Assembly: GCA_018260755.1 (NCBI GenBank)
Contig: JAGTWP010000018.1
Coordinates: 5,749-22,361, forward strand
DNA length: 16,613 nucleotides
From: Candidatus Altarchaeum sp.
GTDB taxonomy: Archaea; Altiarchaeota; Altiarchaeia; Altiarchaeales; Altiarchaeaceae
Direction: 5' to 3'
Position numbers and translations under genes: made by a program. Under the pieces are notes generated by a model, which had not been told where the DNA came from, searched no databases, and worked only from the letters and a program-made list of their open reading frames with translations. Below are positions 1 to 6,507 of the stretch, piece by piece (within the stretch, counting starts at the first letter, position 1; each line of letters begins with the position of its first letter).

Positions 1-217
1 TTTTCATCTTGGTGTTTTTATCTGAATTTTATCTTTTTAAATTTTATTTTTAAATTTTTAGACATTTAAATTTTTAAATTTATTCTAAGGATTACTTTTT
101 TTTCTTTTCGGCGTGTTTTCTTTTTTTCTAAAAAAGAAAAGTGCAACACATATCTTTTTCATCTTGGTGTTTTTATCTGAATTTTATCTTTTTAAATTTT
201 ATTTTTAAATTTTTAGA
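1..217. repeat. 62-bp perfect direct repeat (two copies)
   Basis: Positions 1-62 and 156-217 are identical and the sequence diverges at 63/218. The left copy may continue beyond the window. Read on the minus strand, both copies end in an ATG followed by AAA (ATG at 7..5 and at 162..160), so the repeat could be a duplicated gene leader. Between the copies lies a hairpin of 11 bp with a 3-nt loop (116-126 / 130-140). Confidence 0.85.
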
Positions 218-219
218 TA

Positions 220-251
220 TTTAGATGTTTAGATGTTTAGATGTTTAGATG
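220..251. repeat. 8-bp tandem repeat TTTAGATG x4
   Basis: Four exact head-to-tail copies of TTTAGATG occupy 220-227, 228-235, 236-243 and 244-251. Degenerate relatives flank them (TTTAGATA at 212-219). This simple-sequence array lies about 90 bp beyond the stop codon of mch, and no function can be assigned. Confidence 0.9.
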
Positions 252-341
252 TTTAAATTTTTAAATTTTTAAATTTATTCAAAGTTAAAATTTATTTTTA
301 AATTTATCAAATTTTTATCTGTTTAAATTTACCTCAAATTT

Positions 342-1268
342 TCATAAAATTTTGCTGATTATCTTATCGTTTATATGTCCGCTAACATACCCCTTATTAT
401 TTTTTGTGTCAACTATAGTAATTTTTGCAGGTGCGAATATTCCGAGATCTATTTTATAAAAGTCCCCTCCTGCTTCTGTGAATATATCTTTAAACGGCCT
501 TCCGTAAGCAGGTGAAGATGATGAAGAAATTTTATCCGTTAAATTTTCATCCCATCCATTCACATTTATCGTAACATCCGCACCATAAATCAATGCGTCA
601 TTTGAGGTATACATTATATCAGTAGTTAACTTTGGAATCGGAGCAAATCCCTCGCCGCTGCTCGCTTTATTTGTGTCAAATTTAAGATAATCCATCCTGT
701 AAAAACCCATTTCAACAACCCTTGCCAGAATATTTATTAATCCGACCATTGAGTCTCCTCTGAATGCCCCTACGATAACCTTTTTTGCCTTTGTTTTTTC
801 CAGAATTTTCTTTGCTGTTTCTTCGTTTGGCATAATATTTGTTTCTAAAAGAAGTGCTGCTTTTTCAGGGCTTTCAAAATAACCTATACGATTAATTGTC
901 TCTTTTGGAACTATTGCAGCTATTTTTGCAGGACCCGAACCAACCGCGATTGTATCCTTTATTTTAAATCGCCATCCAGCCATCTGACAGGAAAGTGTTG
1001 CAATTGAAGGATGCTCAAGAATTGAGACATAAATTTTGTTATCTTGAATAGAAATTTTTCCAAGCCCTCCCATTGCTGCCTCTGCGGTTATGATTCCGTA
1101 TTCAACCTTATCCCCTGCATCTTTTGTTTTATCCGTAACACCCATATCAAGGATAATTACCTCTCCGCTTGTTTCGCTATTTTCGTTCTTTTCAACCTTT
1201 ATAATTTTTCTTTCTGTTTCAATCGTATCAAGCAGCTTGTATGCCTTTTCATTTACTTCAAGATTCAT
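342..1268 (-). CDS. mch: Methenyltetrahydromethanopterin cyclohydrolase
   Basis: This enzyme hydrolyses N5,N10-methenyl-tetrahydromethanopterin to N5-formyl-tetrahydromethanopterin, reversibly. It is a cytosolic step of methanogenesis or of the archaeal methyl branch of the reductive acetyl-CoA pathway. The 308-residue length is close to the family norm of about 315-320. Family hallmarks are visible along the whole chain: 'AVGSGPAKI' near residue 110, 'IGYFESPEKAALLLE' near 130, 'RVVEMGFYRMD' near 190, and the C-terminal 'SSSSPAYGRPFKDIF' followed by 'DFYKIDLGIFAPAKI'. No other C1-pathway gene lies in the window. The ATG is preceded by 'ATAAA' and has no Shine-Dalgarno sequence. A TATA-like AT run at about 1303-1330 is in a suitable place for its promoter. 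The gene is divergent from the Sm-like gene. Confidence 0.93.
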   Translation of the reverse strand: MNLEVNEKAYKLLDTIETERKIIKVEKNENSETSGEVIILDMGVTDKTKDAGDKVEYGIITAEAAMGGLGKISIQDNKIYVSILEHPSIATLSCQMAGWRFKIKDTIAVGSGPAKIAAIVPKETINRIGYFESPEKAALLLETNIMPNEETAKKILEKTKAKKVIVGAFRGDSMVGLINILARVVEMGFYRMDYLKFDTNKASSGEGFAPIPKLTTDIMYTSNDALIYGADVTINVNGWDENLTDKISSSSSPAYGRPFKDIFTEAGGDFYKIDLGIFAPAKITIVDTKNNKGYVSGHINDKIISKIL

Positions 1269-1507
1269 TTTATGATTTTATTAAAAAAACACAATTAATT
1301 ATGAATTATAATATAAAAATAATATAAAAATAAACTATGAAAGCAAAATCCAAATTATGTGAAATTTTATGGAAATTTTATTGTAAATTTATTATATATG
1401 TTCTTAATTACTATTCCTAATTATCTAATCAAAGAATAATAAATCAAAGAATAATAAATCAAAGAATAATAAATCAAACAATACAAATAAAAAGAACAAA
1501 GTTGAAG
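1269..1507. promoter_or_regulatory. Divergent promoter region between mch and the Sm-like gene
   Basis: This 239-bp A+T-rich intergenic region separates two divergent genes. TATA-like words for the minus-strand gene lie at about 1303-1330, where ATAATATAAAAATAATATAA is read on the plus strand. A plus-strand candidate is TTATTATATATG ending at 1400. Box assignment is by eye only. A 15-bp tandem repeat (1426-1480) lies between the plus-strand TATA candidate and the Sm-like start codon. Confidence 0.4.
1426..1480. repeat. 15-bp tandem repeat, about 3.6 copies
   Basis: The unit AAATCAAAGAATAAT is present at 1426-1440 (first base T instead of A), 1441-1455 and 1456-1470, with a partial copy at 1471-1480. 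It ends 27 bp before the Sm-like start codon, so it would lie in the leader if transcription starts at the TATA candidate near 1400. Confidence 0.93.
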
Positions 1508-1747
1508 ATGGAAGAAACAAAATATATGAAACCTTTGGACGCATTGGGAGATGTATTAAATAAAGAAGTAATTGTGAAGACAAAAAACGGGCTTGAAATT
1601 TCAGGAACATTGAGGGCATTTGATATGCATGTGAATATTGTATTGGGAAATGTCCGTTTTAAAGATAAAGATCCGGAAGGAAACATAGTTGAAAAACGAC
1701 TGGAACAAATCTTTATAAGAGGAGATATGATTGTTATGGTAATGTAA
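1508..1747 (+). CDS. Archaeal Sm-like (LSm/SmAP) protein
   Basis: Small RNA-binding protein of the Sm fold. Archaeal members form heptameric rings that bind U-rich RNA and take part in RNA processing and turnover. The 79 residues show the family pattern: 'RPLDALG'-like start (KPLDALGDVLNKEV), Sm1 motif with 'LEISGTLRAFDMHVNIVL', and Sm2 motif 'IFIRGDMIVMV' at the C-terminus. I take the ATG at 1508. An in-frame TTG two codons earlier (1502) would add only two residues and is a poorer start. It is followed after 32 nt by rpl37e, a gene order common in archaea, so the two are probably co-transcribed. A 15-bp tandem repeat lies just upstream. Confidence 0.93.
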   Translation: MEETKYMKPLDALGDVLNKEVIVKTKNGLEISGTLRAFDMHVNIVLGNVRFKDKDPEGNIVEKRLEQIFIRGDMIVMVM

Positions 1748-1779
1748 ATACAAATAAATTTAAGAAATAAAATTTAAAA

Positions 1780-1953
1780 ATGAGTAAAGGAACACCAAGC
1801 TTCGGAAAGCATAATAAAGGGCATGTCCATATTTTATGTCCGCGATGCGGGAAATTTTCATTTCATCATGTAAAAAAGGTGTGTGCATCATGTGGTTACG
1901 GAAGAAGTGCAAGGATGCGACCTAGTAAGCAAAAGGATGTAGTAAGCAGGTAA
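1780..1953 (+). CDS. rpl37e: 50S ribosomal protein L37e (eL37)
   Basis: This 57-residue zinc-ribbon protein is part of the large ribosomal subunit. It begins [18 protein letters not shown], the usual eL37 opening, and has two CxxC pairs (C20/C23 and C35/C38) that would bind one zinc ion. '[13 protein letters not shown]' is a family signature. The C-terminus is Lys/Arg-rich, as expected for rRNA contact. The start ATG is preceded by an A-run (TTTAAAAATG) with no Shine-Dalgarno sequence. It lies between the Sm-like gene and the UPF0200 gene with gaps of 32 and 44 nt. Confidence 0.95.
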   Translation: MSKGTPSFGKHNKGHVHILCPRCGKFSFHHVKKVCASCGYGRSARMRPSKQKDVVSR

Positions 1954-1997
1954 TGAAAACAGATGATGACGGATGATAAAATAAAATTTATCGCATT

Positions 1998-2534
1998 ATG
2001 AAACTCTTCTGTATAACCGGAATGCCTTGTGCAGGAAAGACAACCGCAATAAAAATTTTAAGCGGTAAATTTCCTGTTGTAAGCATGGGGGATGTTATAA
2101 GAAGAGATATAAAGGAAAAAAATATAGATAAGGATATGAGAGAATACAGTACAGAAATCAGAAAAAAAGATAAGAGTTATGTGGCAAAAATTTGCATACC
2201 CGAACTAACGGAAATAGCAAAAATTTCAAAGACCTGTATCGTTGACGGAGTAAGAAATTACGAAGAAGTCGAAGAATTCAGGAAATTTTATGATGTAGTA
2301 TTGCTCGCAATTCACGCATCGCCTAAAAAAAGATACGAAAGATTTACAAATAGAAAAAGGCCTGATGATAATCTTACTTACGATGGCTTTATAAATCGGG
2401 ATATTTCCGAATTAAGCTGGGGATTAGGAAATGTTATTGCGTTAAGTGATTTAATAATCAGCAATGAAGAAGACGATGTGAATAAATTTAAAGAAAATTT
2501 AACTGCTAAAATTTCCCGAATAGAAAAATTATAA
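1998..2534 (+). CDS. UPF0200 family P-loop nucleotide kinase-like protein
   Basis: This 178-residue protein resembles adenylate kinase and dephospho-CoA kinase and matches the archaeal UPF0200 group. Residues 8-16 'GMPCAGKTT' form the Walker A loop. 'VVSMGDVIRRDIKEK' near residue 30 and 'TCIVDGVRNYEEVEEF' near residue 80 are typical of the family (the usual forms are SMGDVVRE and VDGIRS.EV). 'RKRPDD' near residue 120 fits a lid-type segment. The substrate is not settled for the family, so only a (d)NMP or cofactor kinase-like role is inferred. It follows rpl37e by 44 nt and may share its transcript. It is followed by 208 bp without a gene. Confidence 0.82.
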   Translation: MKLFCITGMPCAGKTTAIKILSGKFPVVSMGDVIRRDIKEKNIDKDMREYSTEIRKKDKSYVAKICIPELTEIAKISKTCIVDGVRNYEEVEEFRKFYDVVLLAIHASPKKRYERFTNRKRPDDNLTYDGFINRDISELSWGLGNVIALSDLIISNEEDDVNKFKENLTAKISRIEKL

Positions 2535-2602
2535 TAAACTACTTTAAATTTATTAACTAAAAAATATAATTTATTAAAGCAAATAATAAAGCAAGTAAGG
2601 AT

Positions 2603-2696
2603 ATAAAGATAATAAAAAATAAAGATAATAACAAGCAATTAAATATAAAAATAAAGATAATAAAAAATAAAGATAATAACAAGCAATTAAATATAA
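2603..2696. repeat. 48-bp tandem repeat, about 2 copies, upstream of PCNA
   Basis: Positions 2603-2648 and 2651-2696 are identical at an offset of 48 bp. The unit contains two ATAAAGATAATA words and the rarer word ACAAGCAATT. The repeat ends 46 bp before the PCNA start codon. No open frame crosses it on the plus strand. It may sit in or near the PCNA promoter and leader. Confidence 0.93.
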
Positions 2697-2742
2697 TAAA
2701 AAATAATAAATAACAAAAATAAATAAAAATCAAAAATTTAAA

Positions 2743-3480
2743 ATGTTTACCGCAAAAATATCAAAGGTAAAGGACTTAAAAAGGGTTATAGAATCAGTAT
2801 CAGTTCTTGTTGATGAAGGTACGTTAAACATATCTTCAAAAGGTATTGATATAAAAGTAATAGATCCGTCTCAGATAGCAATGGGGATCTTAAATATTCC
2901 AAAGACAATGTTTGAAGAATATACCCTTGAAGGAGATAAAGACTTGGTTGTCGGAATGAATTTTCTTGAACTTTCAAAGCTGATGAAAAGAACCCGTTCG
3001 GATGATACTGTTGAATTAAAGATTGACAAGAAAATAGGAATTAAATTTAAAGGAAAAACAACCAGGGACTATGAATTGGGTATTCTTGAAACATCTACAC
3101 CGTCAAGAGAGCCGAAGATAGAAACGATTGACGAGATTAAAATTGCTGGAAATTTATTCGCGGACCATGTAAAAGATATAGAAATGGTAAGTTCAAAAAT
3201 AGCAGTTGAATTTAATAGCAAAGGTGTTGTGCTTTCCGCAGAAGGAGATGTATCAGAAGTAACGATAGAAATTTCAGATGAAAATTTAATAGATAAGAAT
3301 GTTAAGGAAGACGCAAAAGCAACATTTTCAATTGAATATTTAAAAAATTTAATCACAGCAGTAGATGCGGATACAATTATTACACTACGACTAAAGACAA
3401 ATTCTCCGATGGTGTTAGAATATAGCATCGGTGATGCAAGTATAAAATATTATCTGGCACCCCGTATTGAAGGGGTTTGA
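2743..3480 (+). CDS. pcn: DNA polymerase sliding clamp (PCNA)
   Basis: This is the archaeal processivity clamp, a ring of three subunits around DNA that tethers PolB/PolD, FEN1, ligase and other PIP-box partners. The 245 residues match the usual length of 245-250. Visible hallmarks are 'LVDEGTLNISSKGIDIKVID' near residue 22-41 (N-terminal subdomain), 'NFLELSKLMKR' near 73-83, 'DDTVELKID' near 87-95, and 'YYLAPRIEGV' as the C-terminal tail, which matches the conserved LAPRIE end. The start ATG follows TTTAAA with no Shine-Dalgarno sequence. The upstream 208-bp gap contains a 48-bp tandem repeat. A 68-nt gap separates it from the PRC-barrel gene. Confidence 0.95.
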   Translation: MFTAKISKVKDLKRVIESVSVLVDEGTLNISSKGIDIKVIDPSQIAMGILNIPKTMFEEYTLEGDKDLVVGMNFLELSKLMKRTRSDDTVELKIDKKIGIKFKGKTTRDYELGILETSTPSREPKIETIDEIKIAGNLFADHVKDIEMVSSKIAVEFNSKGVVLSAEGDVSEVTIEISDENLIDKNVKEDAKATFSIEYLKNLITAVDADTIITLRLKTNSPMVLEYSIGDASIKYYLAPRIEGV

Positions 3481-3548
3481 AATTAAAGATGTTTAATTGT
3501 GTTTAACAAATTTAAGATAATTAAAAAGAAAATTTTTAATGTATAAAA

Positions 3549-3785
3549 ATGACAAAGTATGAAATAGGACGACAAATAGGAAACAGAAGAGTGATAACGA
3601 CAAGCGGAGAGCCGGTCGGGCAATTGTATGACATAGAAATGGAAACAAACGGTAAACTTAATAGTTTAATTGTGCTGCCGGATGCAAATGCAAAAGCAAA
3701 TTTGCCAAAGGACGATAAGGGAAAGTTTGTTATTCCTTACAGTATGGTCAATGCGATTGGACAATATATTGTAATTAAGGGGTAA
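3549..3785 (+). CDS. Small PRC-barrel domain protein
   Basis: This 78-residue protein consists of a single PRC-barrel-like beta domain, with 'IGRQIGNRRVITTSGEPVGQLYDIEMETNGKL' as the typical opening (conserved switch from V.T..G..iG to a strand), then 'IPYSMVNAIGQYIVIKG', which matches the usual IP...V.aiGd.ivl. end. Stand-alone PRC-barrel proteins are common in Euryarchaeota, and their role is not well defined. Some act in RNA processing (RimM-like) or cell division (CdpB-like), so neither role can be claimed here. It is 16 nt upstream of the porD-like gene and probably co-transcribed with it. Confidence 0.85.
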   Translation: MTKYEIGRQIGNRRVITTSGEPVGQLYDIEMETNGKLNSLIVLPDANAKANLPKDDKGKFVIPYSMVNAIGQYIVIKG

Positions 3786-3801
3786 ATAAAAGATAATTAC
3801 T

Positions 3802-4053
3802 ATGAAATACAGTGTCGGAGCAACAATAGAGGAAGCAGGGAACAGCGTATTAAACAAAACATCTTCGTGGAGGGTGTTGAAACCTGTTGTTGAGAACTGT
3901 AAAAAATGCGGATTGTGTGCTACATTTTGCCCTGAAGGAATTATTCAGATTAAGGACATAGCGGTTATTGACTATGATTATTGCAAGGGATGCGGGATTT
4001 GTGCAGAAGAGTGTCCTATAAAAGGTATTAAAATGGTCTTGGAAAACAAATAA
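3802..4053 (+). CDS. porD: 2x[4Fe-4S] ferredoxin, pyruvate:ferredoxin oxidoreductase delta-subunit type
   Basis: This 83-residue iron-sulfur protein has two clusters of ligands: C33-x2-C36-x2-C39-x3-C43P and C61-x2-C64-x2-C67-x3-C71P. The N-terminal extension 'SVGATIEEAGNSVLNKTSSWR' matches PorD/VorD rather than a plain ferredoxin, since delta subunits open with a G-(A/T)-x-x-x-x-x-G-S...NKTG.WR pattern. It would pass electrons between the thiamine-diphosphate centre of a 2-oxoacid oxidoreductase and soluble ferredoxin. The porA, porB and porC partners are absent from the window, so the exact complex (pyruvate, 2-oxoisovalerate or 2-oxoglutarate) is uncertain. It is preceded by a PRC-barrel gene 16 nt away. 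Confidence 0.85.
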   Translation: MKYSVGATIEEAGNSVLNKTSSWRVLKPVVENCKKCGLCATFCPEGIIQIKDIAVIDYDYCKGCGICAEECPIKGIKMVLENK

Positions 4054-4139
4054 AAGTAGATAACACAGATAACACAAAAAGTAAATAGAACAACAAAATT
4101 ATTTTAATTTATTATTTTAAATTTTAATCTTACTATAAA

Positions 4140-4232
4140 ATGCCATGTGGGAAGAAAAGAAAAAAGCAAAAGATGCGAAAACATAAACAAGAGAGGCGAC
4201 AAAAATTATTAAGAAGCCAGCATAGCAGATAA
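4140..4232 (+). CDS. 30-residue very basic protein, bS22/mS38 (COX24)-like candidate ribosomal protein
   Basis: This short ORF encodes 30 residues, roughly half of them Lys or Arg, beginning MPCGKKRKKQK and continuing with 'MRKHKQERRQKLLR'. The pattern KxRK-(M/L)-(R/K)KHK-xx-(R/K)R-x-KLL-(R/K) is that of the bS22/AURKAIP1-COX24 group of mini ribosomal proteins, and MPCGKKRK also recalls short basic ribosomal proteins of Bacteroidota. Archaeal eL41 has a similar size and charge but a different pattern with a Trp, so it is a second option. The ATG follows CTATAAA. The stop codon lies in the loop of a 7-bp hairpin. This is a match by eye, with no alignment. The neighbours are porD and a membrane protein. 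Confidence 0.6.
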   Translation: MPCGKKRKKQKMRKHKQERRQKLLRSQHSR

Positions 4233-4240
4233 TTGCTATG
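4221..4240 (+). terminator. Hairpin over the stop codon of the 30-aa basic protein gene
   Basis: CATAGCA (4221-4227) and TGCTATG (4234-4240) are perfect inverted repeats with a 6-nt loop, GATAAT, which holds most of the TAA stop (4230-4232). No long T-run follows directly (TCTTAAATTT), so termination is uncertain. It may instead shield the 3' end of the mRNA. Confidence 0.4.
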
Positions 4241-4257
4241 TCTTAAATTTGATTGTT

Positions 4258-4647
4258 ATGAACACAAAAAGAGGACTGATTGGAACTGTTGCAGGATTTG
4301 TCTCGTATGTTCTTTTTACATATTTATTTATTTTTTTTACATCTTCTAATATTGGAAATTTTTTATTTCTATTACCGATTTTACCCCTTTTTTCATTTTT
4401 GGCAGGCATAGGAATTGGTTATTTTATAAAGGAATTTAAGGAATGTTTAATATTCGGAGGAATTGGAAGCATTGTTGGAATTGCTGTTGTTTTTGCATTA
4501 AATTTTGAACATTTAAATAATGATTTGCTTGGTGTGATGGGTTTAAATGCAATGGGATTATTTTTCGGATTCGGATTCGGTGCAATATTGTATTATAGAT
4601 CCGAGAGAAAAATAAAAATAATTGAGAAAATAAGCAGGAAAGGGTAA
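4258..4647 (+). CDS. Small four-helix integral membrane protein, function unknown
   Basis: This 129-residue hydrophobic protein has four predicted membrane segments at about residues 7-28, 33-57, 63-81 and 88-113, with glycine-rich helices ('GIGIG', 'GGIGSIVGI', 'FGFGFGA'). The C-terminal tail is strongly basic (RSERKIKIIEKISRKG) and is probably cytoplasmic. I take the ATG at 4258. An in-frame TTG at 4249 would add three residues. No family is recognised and no catalytic motif is visible. It is 16 nt upstream of the DUF166 gene and probably co-transcribed with it. Confidence 0.75.
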   Translation: MNTKRGLIGTVAGFVSYVLFTYLFIFFTSSNIGNFLFLLPILPLFSFLAGIGIGYFIKEFKECLIFGGIGSIVGIAVVFALNFEHLNNDLLGVMGLNAMGLFFGFGFGAILYYRSERKIKIIEKISRKG

Positions 4648-4663
4648 AATAAATACCCCAAGT

Positions 4664-5263
4664 ATGATGCTTAAAATTGCAATTGTCGGAAATTCGCTAT
4701 GCGCAGGAGAATTTATAAAAAAAACAGATAATGATGAAAGTGTCCGATTTATCGGACAGTGGATTCCTGAAAATTTGCCTGAAATAATTGATGATTTTTT
4801 AGAAATTAAAATTCCGGATTTTGTTTTTTCAGCGGATGTTGTGCTTGATTATACAAACCATCCGGATGTGCCATATCTGTTAAAAGATGCAAAAAAGATC
4901 TTAACAACATCAAGATGTAATTTGAAGAATGCCCTTCATACCGATTGTTTTTGTGCTGTTAACATAACTGAAAAATTCGGAATACCAGAATTCATGGTAA
5001 AGATAAATGAAGGCAAAATAAAAGATATAGTTGTTTTGAAATCATCTCCCTGCGGAGCGGCGTTTATTGTTGCGGAAAAAATTAAAGATAAAACACTGGA
5101 AGAGGCATTAAATACAGTTGGCTTACTAACACAATATGAGTGTAAAGGAAAAGGCGGACCAATTAGTTCTATTCACAAAGCAGCCGAAATTCATAAAAAT
5201 GCTTTAGAGAAAGCAATAATGAACGCACAAAAATCTAAATCTCAGATTGACACAAAATTATAG
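4664..5263 (+). CDS. DUF166 family protein
   Basis: This 199-residue protein matches the archaeal DUF166 family, whose biochemical function is not established (older records call some members thymidylate synthase-like, without good support). Family signatures are 'DYTNHPDVPYLL' (residues 62-73), 'VVLKSSPCGAAFIVAEK' (123-139) and 'QYEC' (157-160), where the last Cys sits in the expected C-terminal position. It contains six Cys (13, 85, 95, 97, 130, 160), so a metal or iron-sulfur site is plausible but not shown. Two adjacent ATGs (4664 and 4667) could each serve as start. It converges on hisF, with 204 bp between them. Confidence 0.82.
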   Translation: MMLKIAIVGNSLCAGEFIKKTDNDESVRFIGQWIPENLPEIIDDFLEIKIPDFVFSADVVLDYTNHPDVPYLLKDAKKILTTSRCNLKNALHTDCFCAVNITEKFGIPEFMVKINEGKIKDIVVLKSSPCGAAFIVAEKIKDKTLEEALNTVGLLTQYECKGKGGPISSIHKAAEIHKNALEKAIMNAQKSKSQIDTKL

Positions 5264-5467
5264 CTCGTTAAATTTTTGTCGCTCTTATGTTGATTTTCAC
5301 AGATAGAGTTCAAATACATTGTTGAAGTTTTGCAAATTTTAAAATTCAAGCACAAATTCAAATATAAATTCAAGTTCAAATACACTATAAAATGTAAAAC
5401 ACAAAAGTTCAATGTTCATAGGTATATGAGCGAAAACCATTTAGTTTTCTGAATTTACAAATAAAAT

Positions 5468-6244
5468 TTAAATTCTTACATTAATTTTATGCTCTTTTAA
5501 AAATTTCTTAACAACAGGAATAGGATATTCATCAAAATGAAATATTGAGGCTGCTAATGCCGCACTTGCCTTTGTTTTTTTGAAGACCTCATAAATATGC
5601 TCGGGATTTCCAACCCCGCCGGATGCAATTACAGGAATATCTAAAATTTCCGAAATTTTTTTGGTTAAATTTAACTCGTAGCCATCTTTCATTCCGTCTT
5701 TGTCCATTGAAGTAAGCAAAATTTCACCTGCTCCTAATTGTTCGCATCGTTCCGCCCATTCAACTGCGTCAATTCCTGTTTCCTGTCTTCCTCCGTAAAT
5801 ATAAATTTCGTAACCGCTTTTTGTCCTGCCTGTTTTCTTGGCATCAATTGCGACAACGATGCACTGACTTCCGAAAATTTTTGCCGATTGTTTTATAAAT
5901 TCGGGATTTTTTATTGCAGAAGTATTTATTGCAACCTTGTCTGCTCCTACATTTAAAATTTTATTAATATCCTCAATACTTTTAATCCCCCCTCCGACAG
6001 TTAAAGGCACGAATACCTTTTCCGCTGTTTTTTCAATCACATCAATCATTGTTCTTCGTTTTTCATAAGATGCGGTTATGTCCAAAAACACAATTTCATC
6101 CGCACCTTCTTTGTAATATTTTTCCGCTAAAATTTCAGGAATTCCCGCATAAATTATATTTTTAAATTTTTTTCCTTTAACTACCCTTCCTTTCGGAATA
6201 CTTAAATCACAGTCAAGGCAGGGAATTATACGTTTTGTTAGCAT
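5468..6244 (-). CDS. hisF: Imidazole glycerol phosphate synthase subunit HisF (cyclase)
   Basis: HisF is the TIM-barrel synthase half of the HisH-HisF complex. It joins PRFAR and ammonia to give imidazole glycerol phosphate and AICAR in histidine biosynthesis. The 258-residue length is normal for the family. Visible hallmarks are 'RIIPCLDCD' at the N-terminus with catalytic Asp11, 'LTVGGGIKS' near 81-89 (phosphate loop), 'VVAIDAKK' with Asp134 as the second catalytic acid, '[21 protein letters not shown]' near 171-191, and '[13 protein letters not shown]' near 215-227. Neither hisH nor other his genes are nearby, as is common in archaea with dispersed his genes. The start codon follows TTTAAA, and the gene is divergent from the TrxR-like gene across a minisatellite. 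Confidence 0.95.
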   Translation of the reverse strand: MLTKRIIPCLDCDLSIPKGRVVKGKKFKNIIYAGIPEILAEKYYKEGADEIVFLDITASYEKRRTMIDVIEKTAEKVFVPLTVGGGIKSIEDINKILNVGADKVAINTSAIKNPEFIKQSAKIFGSQCIVVAIDAKKTGRTKSGYEIYIYGGRQETGIDAVEWAERCEQLGAGEILLTSMDKDGMKDGYELNLTKKISEILDIPVIASGGVGNPEHIYEVFKKTKASAALAASIFHFDEYPIPVVKKFLKEHKINVRI

Positions 6245-6507
6245 TTTAAATTTTAAATTTATTTCATCTTAAAATTTATTTCAATTTATAATTTATTTCA
6301 AATTATTTCATCTTAAAATTTATTTCAATTTATAATTTATTTCAAATTTATTTATTTCATCTTAAAATTTTATTTCAATTTATAATTTATTTCAAATTTA
6401 TTTCAAATTTATTTCAAATTATGTTTAATTTAAAATGTTAAATTTAAAATTATTAATATTAAATCTTAATAAATAATAGATATAATTATAATAATAAATT
6501 TTTTAAA
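6245..6507. other. Divergent intergenic region with a 44-bp minisatellite
   Basis: These 263 bp separate two divergent start codons (hisF and the TrxR-like gene), so promoters for both genes should lie here. It is almost entirely A+T. The hisF-proximal half is repeat, and the gene-proximal plus-strand end (about 6470-6500) contains AT-only TATA-like words (TATAATTATAATAATAAA). No ORF is seen. Confidence 0.6.
6261..6420. repeat. 44-bp tandem repeat (three copies) merging into an 11-bp repeat
   Basis: Positions 6261-6304 and 6305-6348 are identical 44-bp copies starting ATTTCATCTTAAAATTTATT. After 5 bp, a third copy at 6354-6398 differs by one extra T. The tail then breaks into three units of TTCAAATTTAT (6391-6401, 6402-6412, 6413-6420 partial). 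The tract lies between the divergent start codons of hisF and the TrxR-like gene. Confidence 0.9.

Larger units (their letters stand above)
1..341. other. Non-coding, highly A+T-rich repetitive stretch
   Basis: No convincing gene is seen here. The stretch contains the 62-bp direct repeat, the hairpin at 116-140, four head-to-tail copies of TTTAGATG, and many TTTAAATTT words. It lies downstream of mch and may hold its transcription termination signals, which in archaea are often simple T-runs. A 25-codon minus-strand ORF (162..85) starts inside the second 62-bp copy but has no recognisable family. Confidence 0.6.

Noticed and set aside
1502-1507. TTG start for the Sm-like protein
   Set aside because: The ATG at 1508 gives a length and N-terminus typical of the family.
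3069-3428. Minus-strand ORF inside PCNA
   Set aside because: It is a shadow of the well-supported PCNA gene.
4249-4257. TTG start for the four-helix membrane protein
   Set aside because: The ATG at 4258 gives the usual start and a sound N-terminus. Three extra residues from TTG are not supported.
5264-5467. Gene or RNA in the spacer between DUF166 and hisF
   Set aside because: It holds reiterated TTCAAATA-type words and a weak 6-bp hairpin (5432-5449), with no ORF or tRNA fold.
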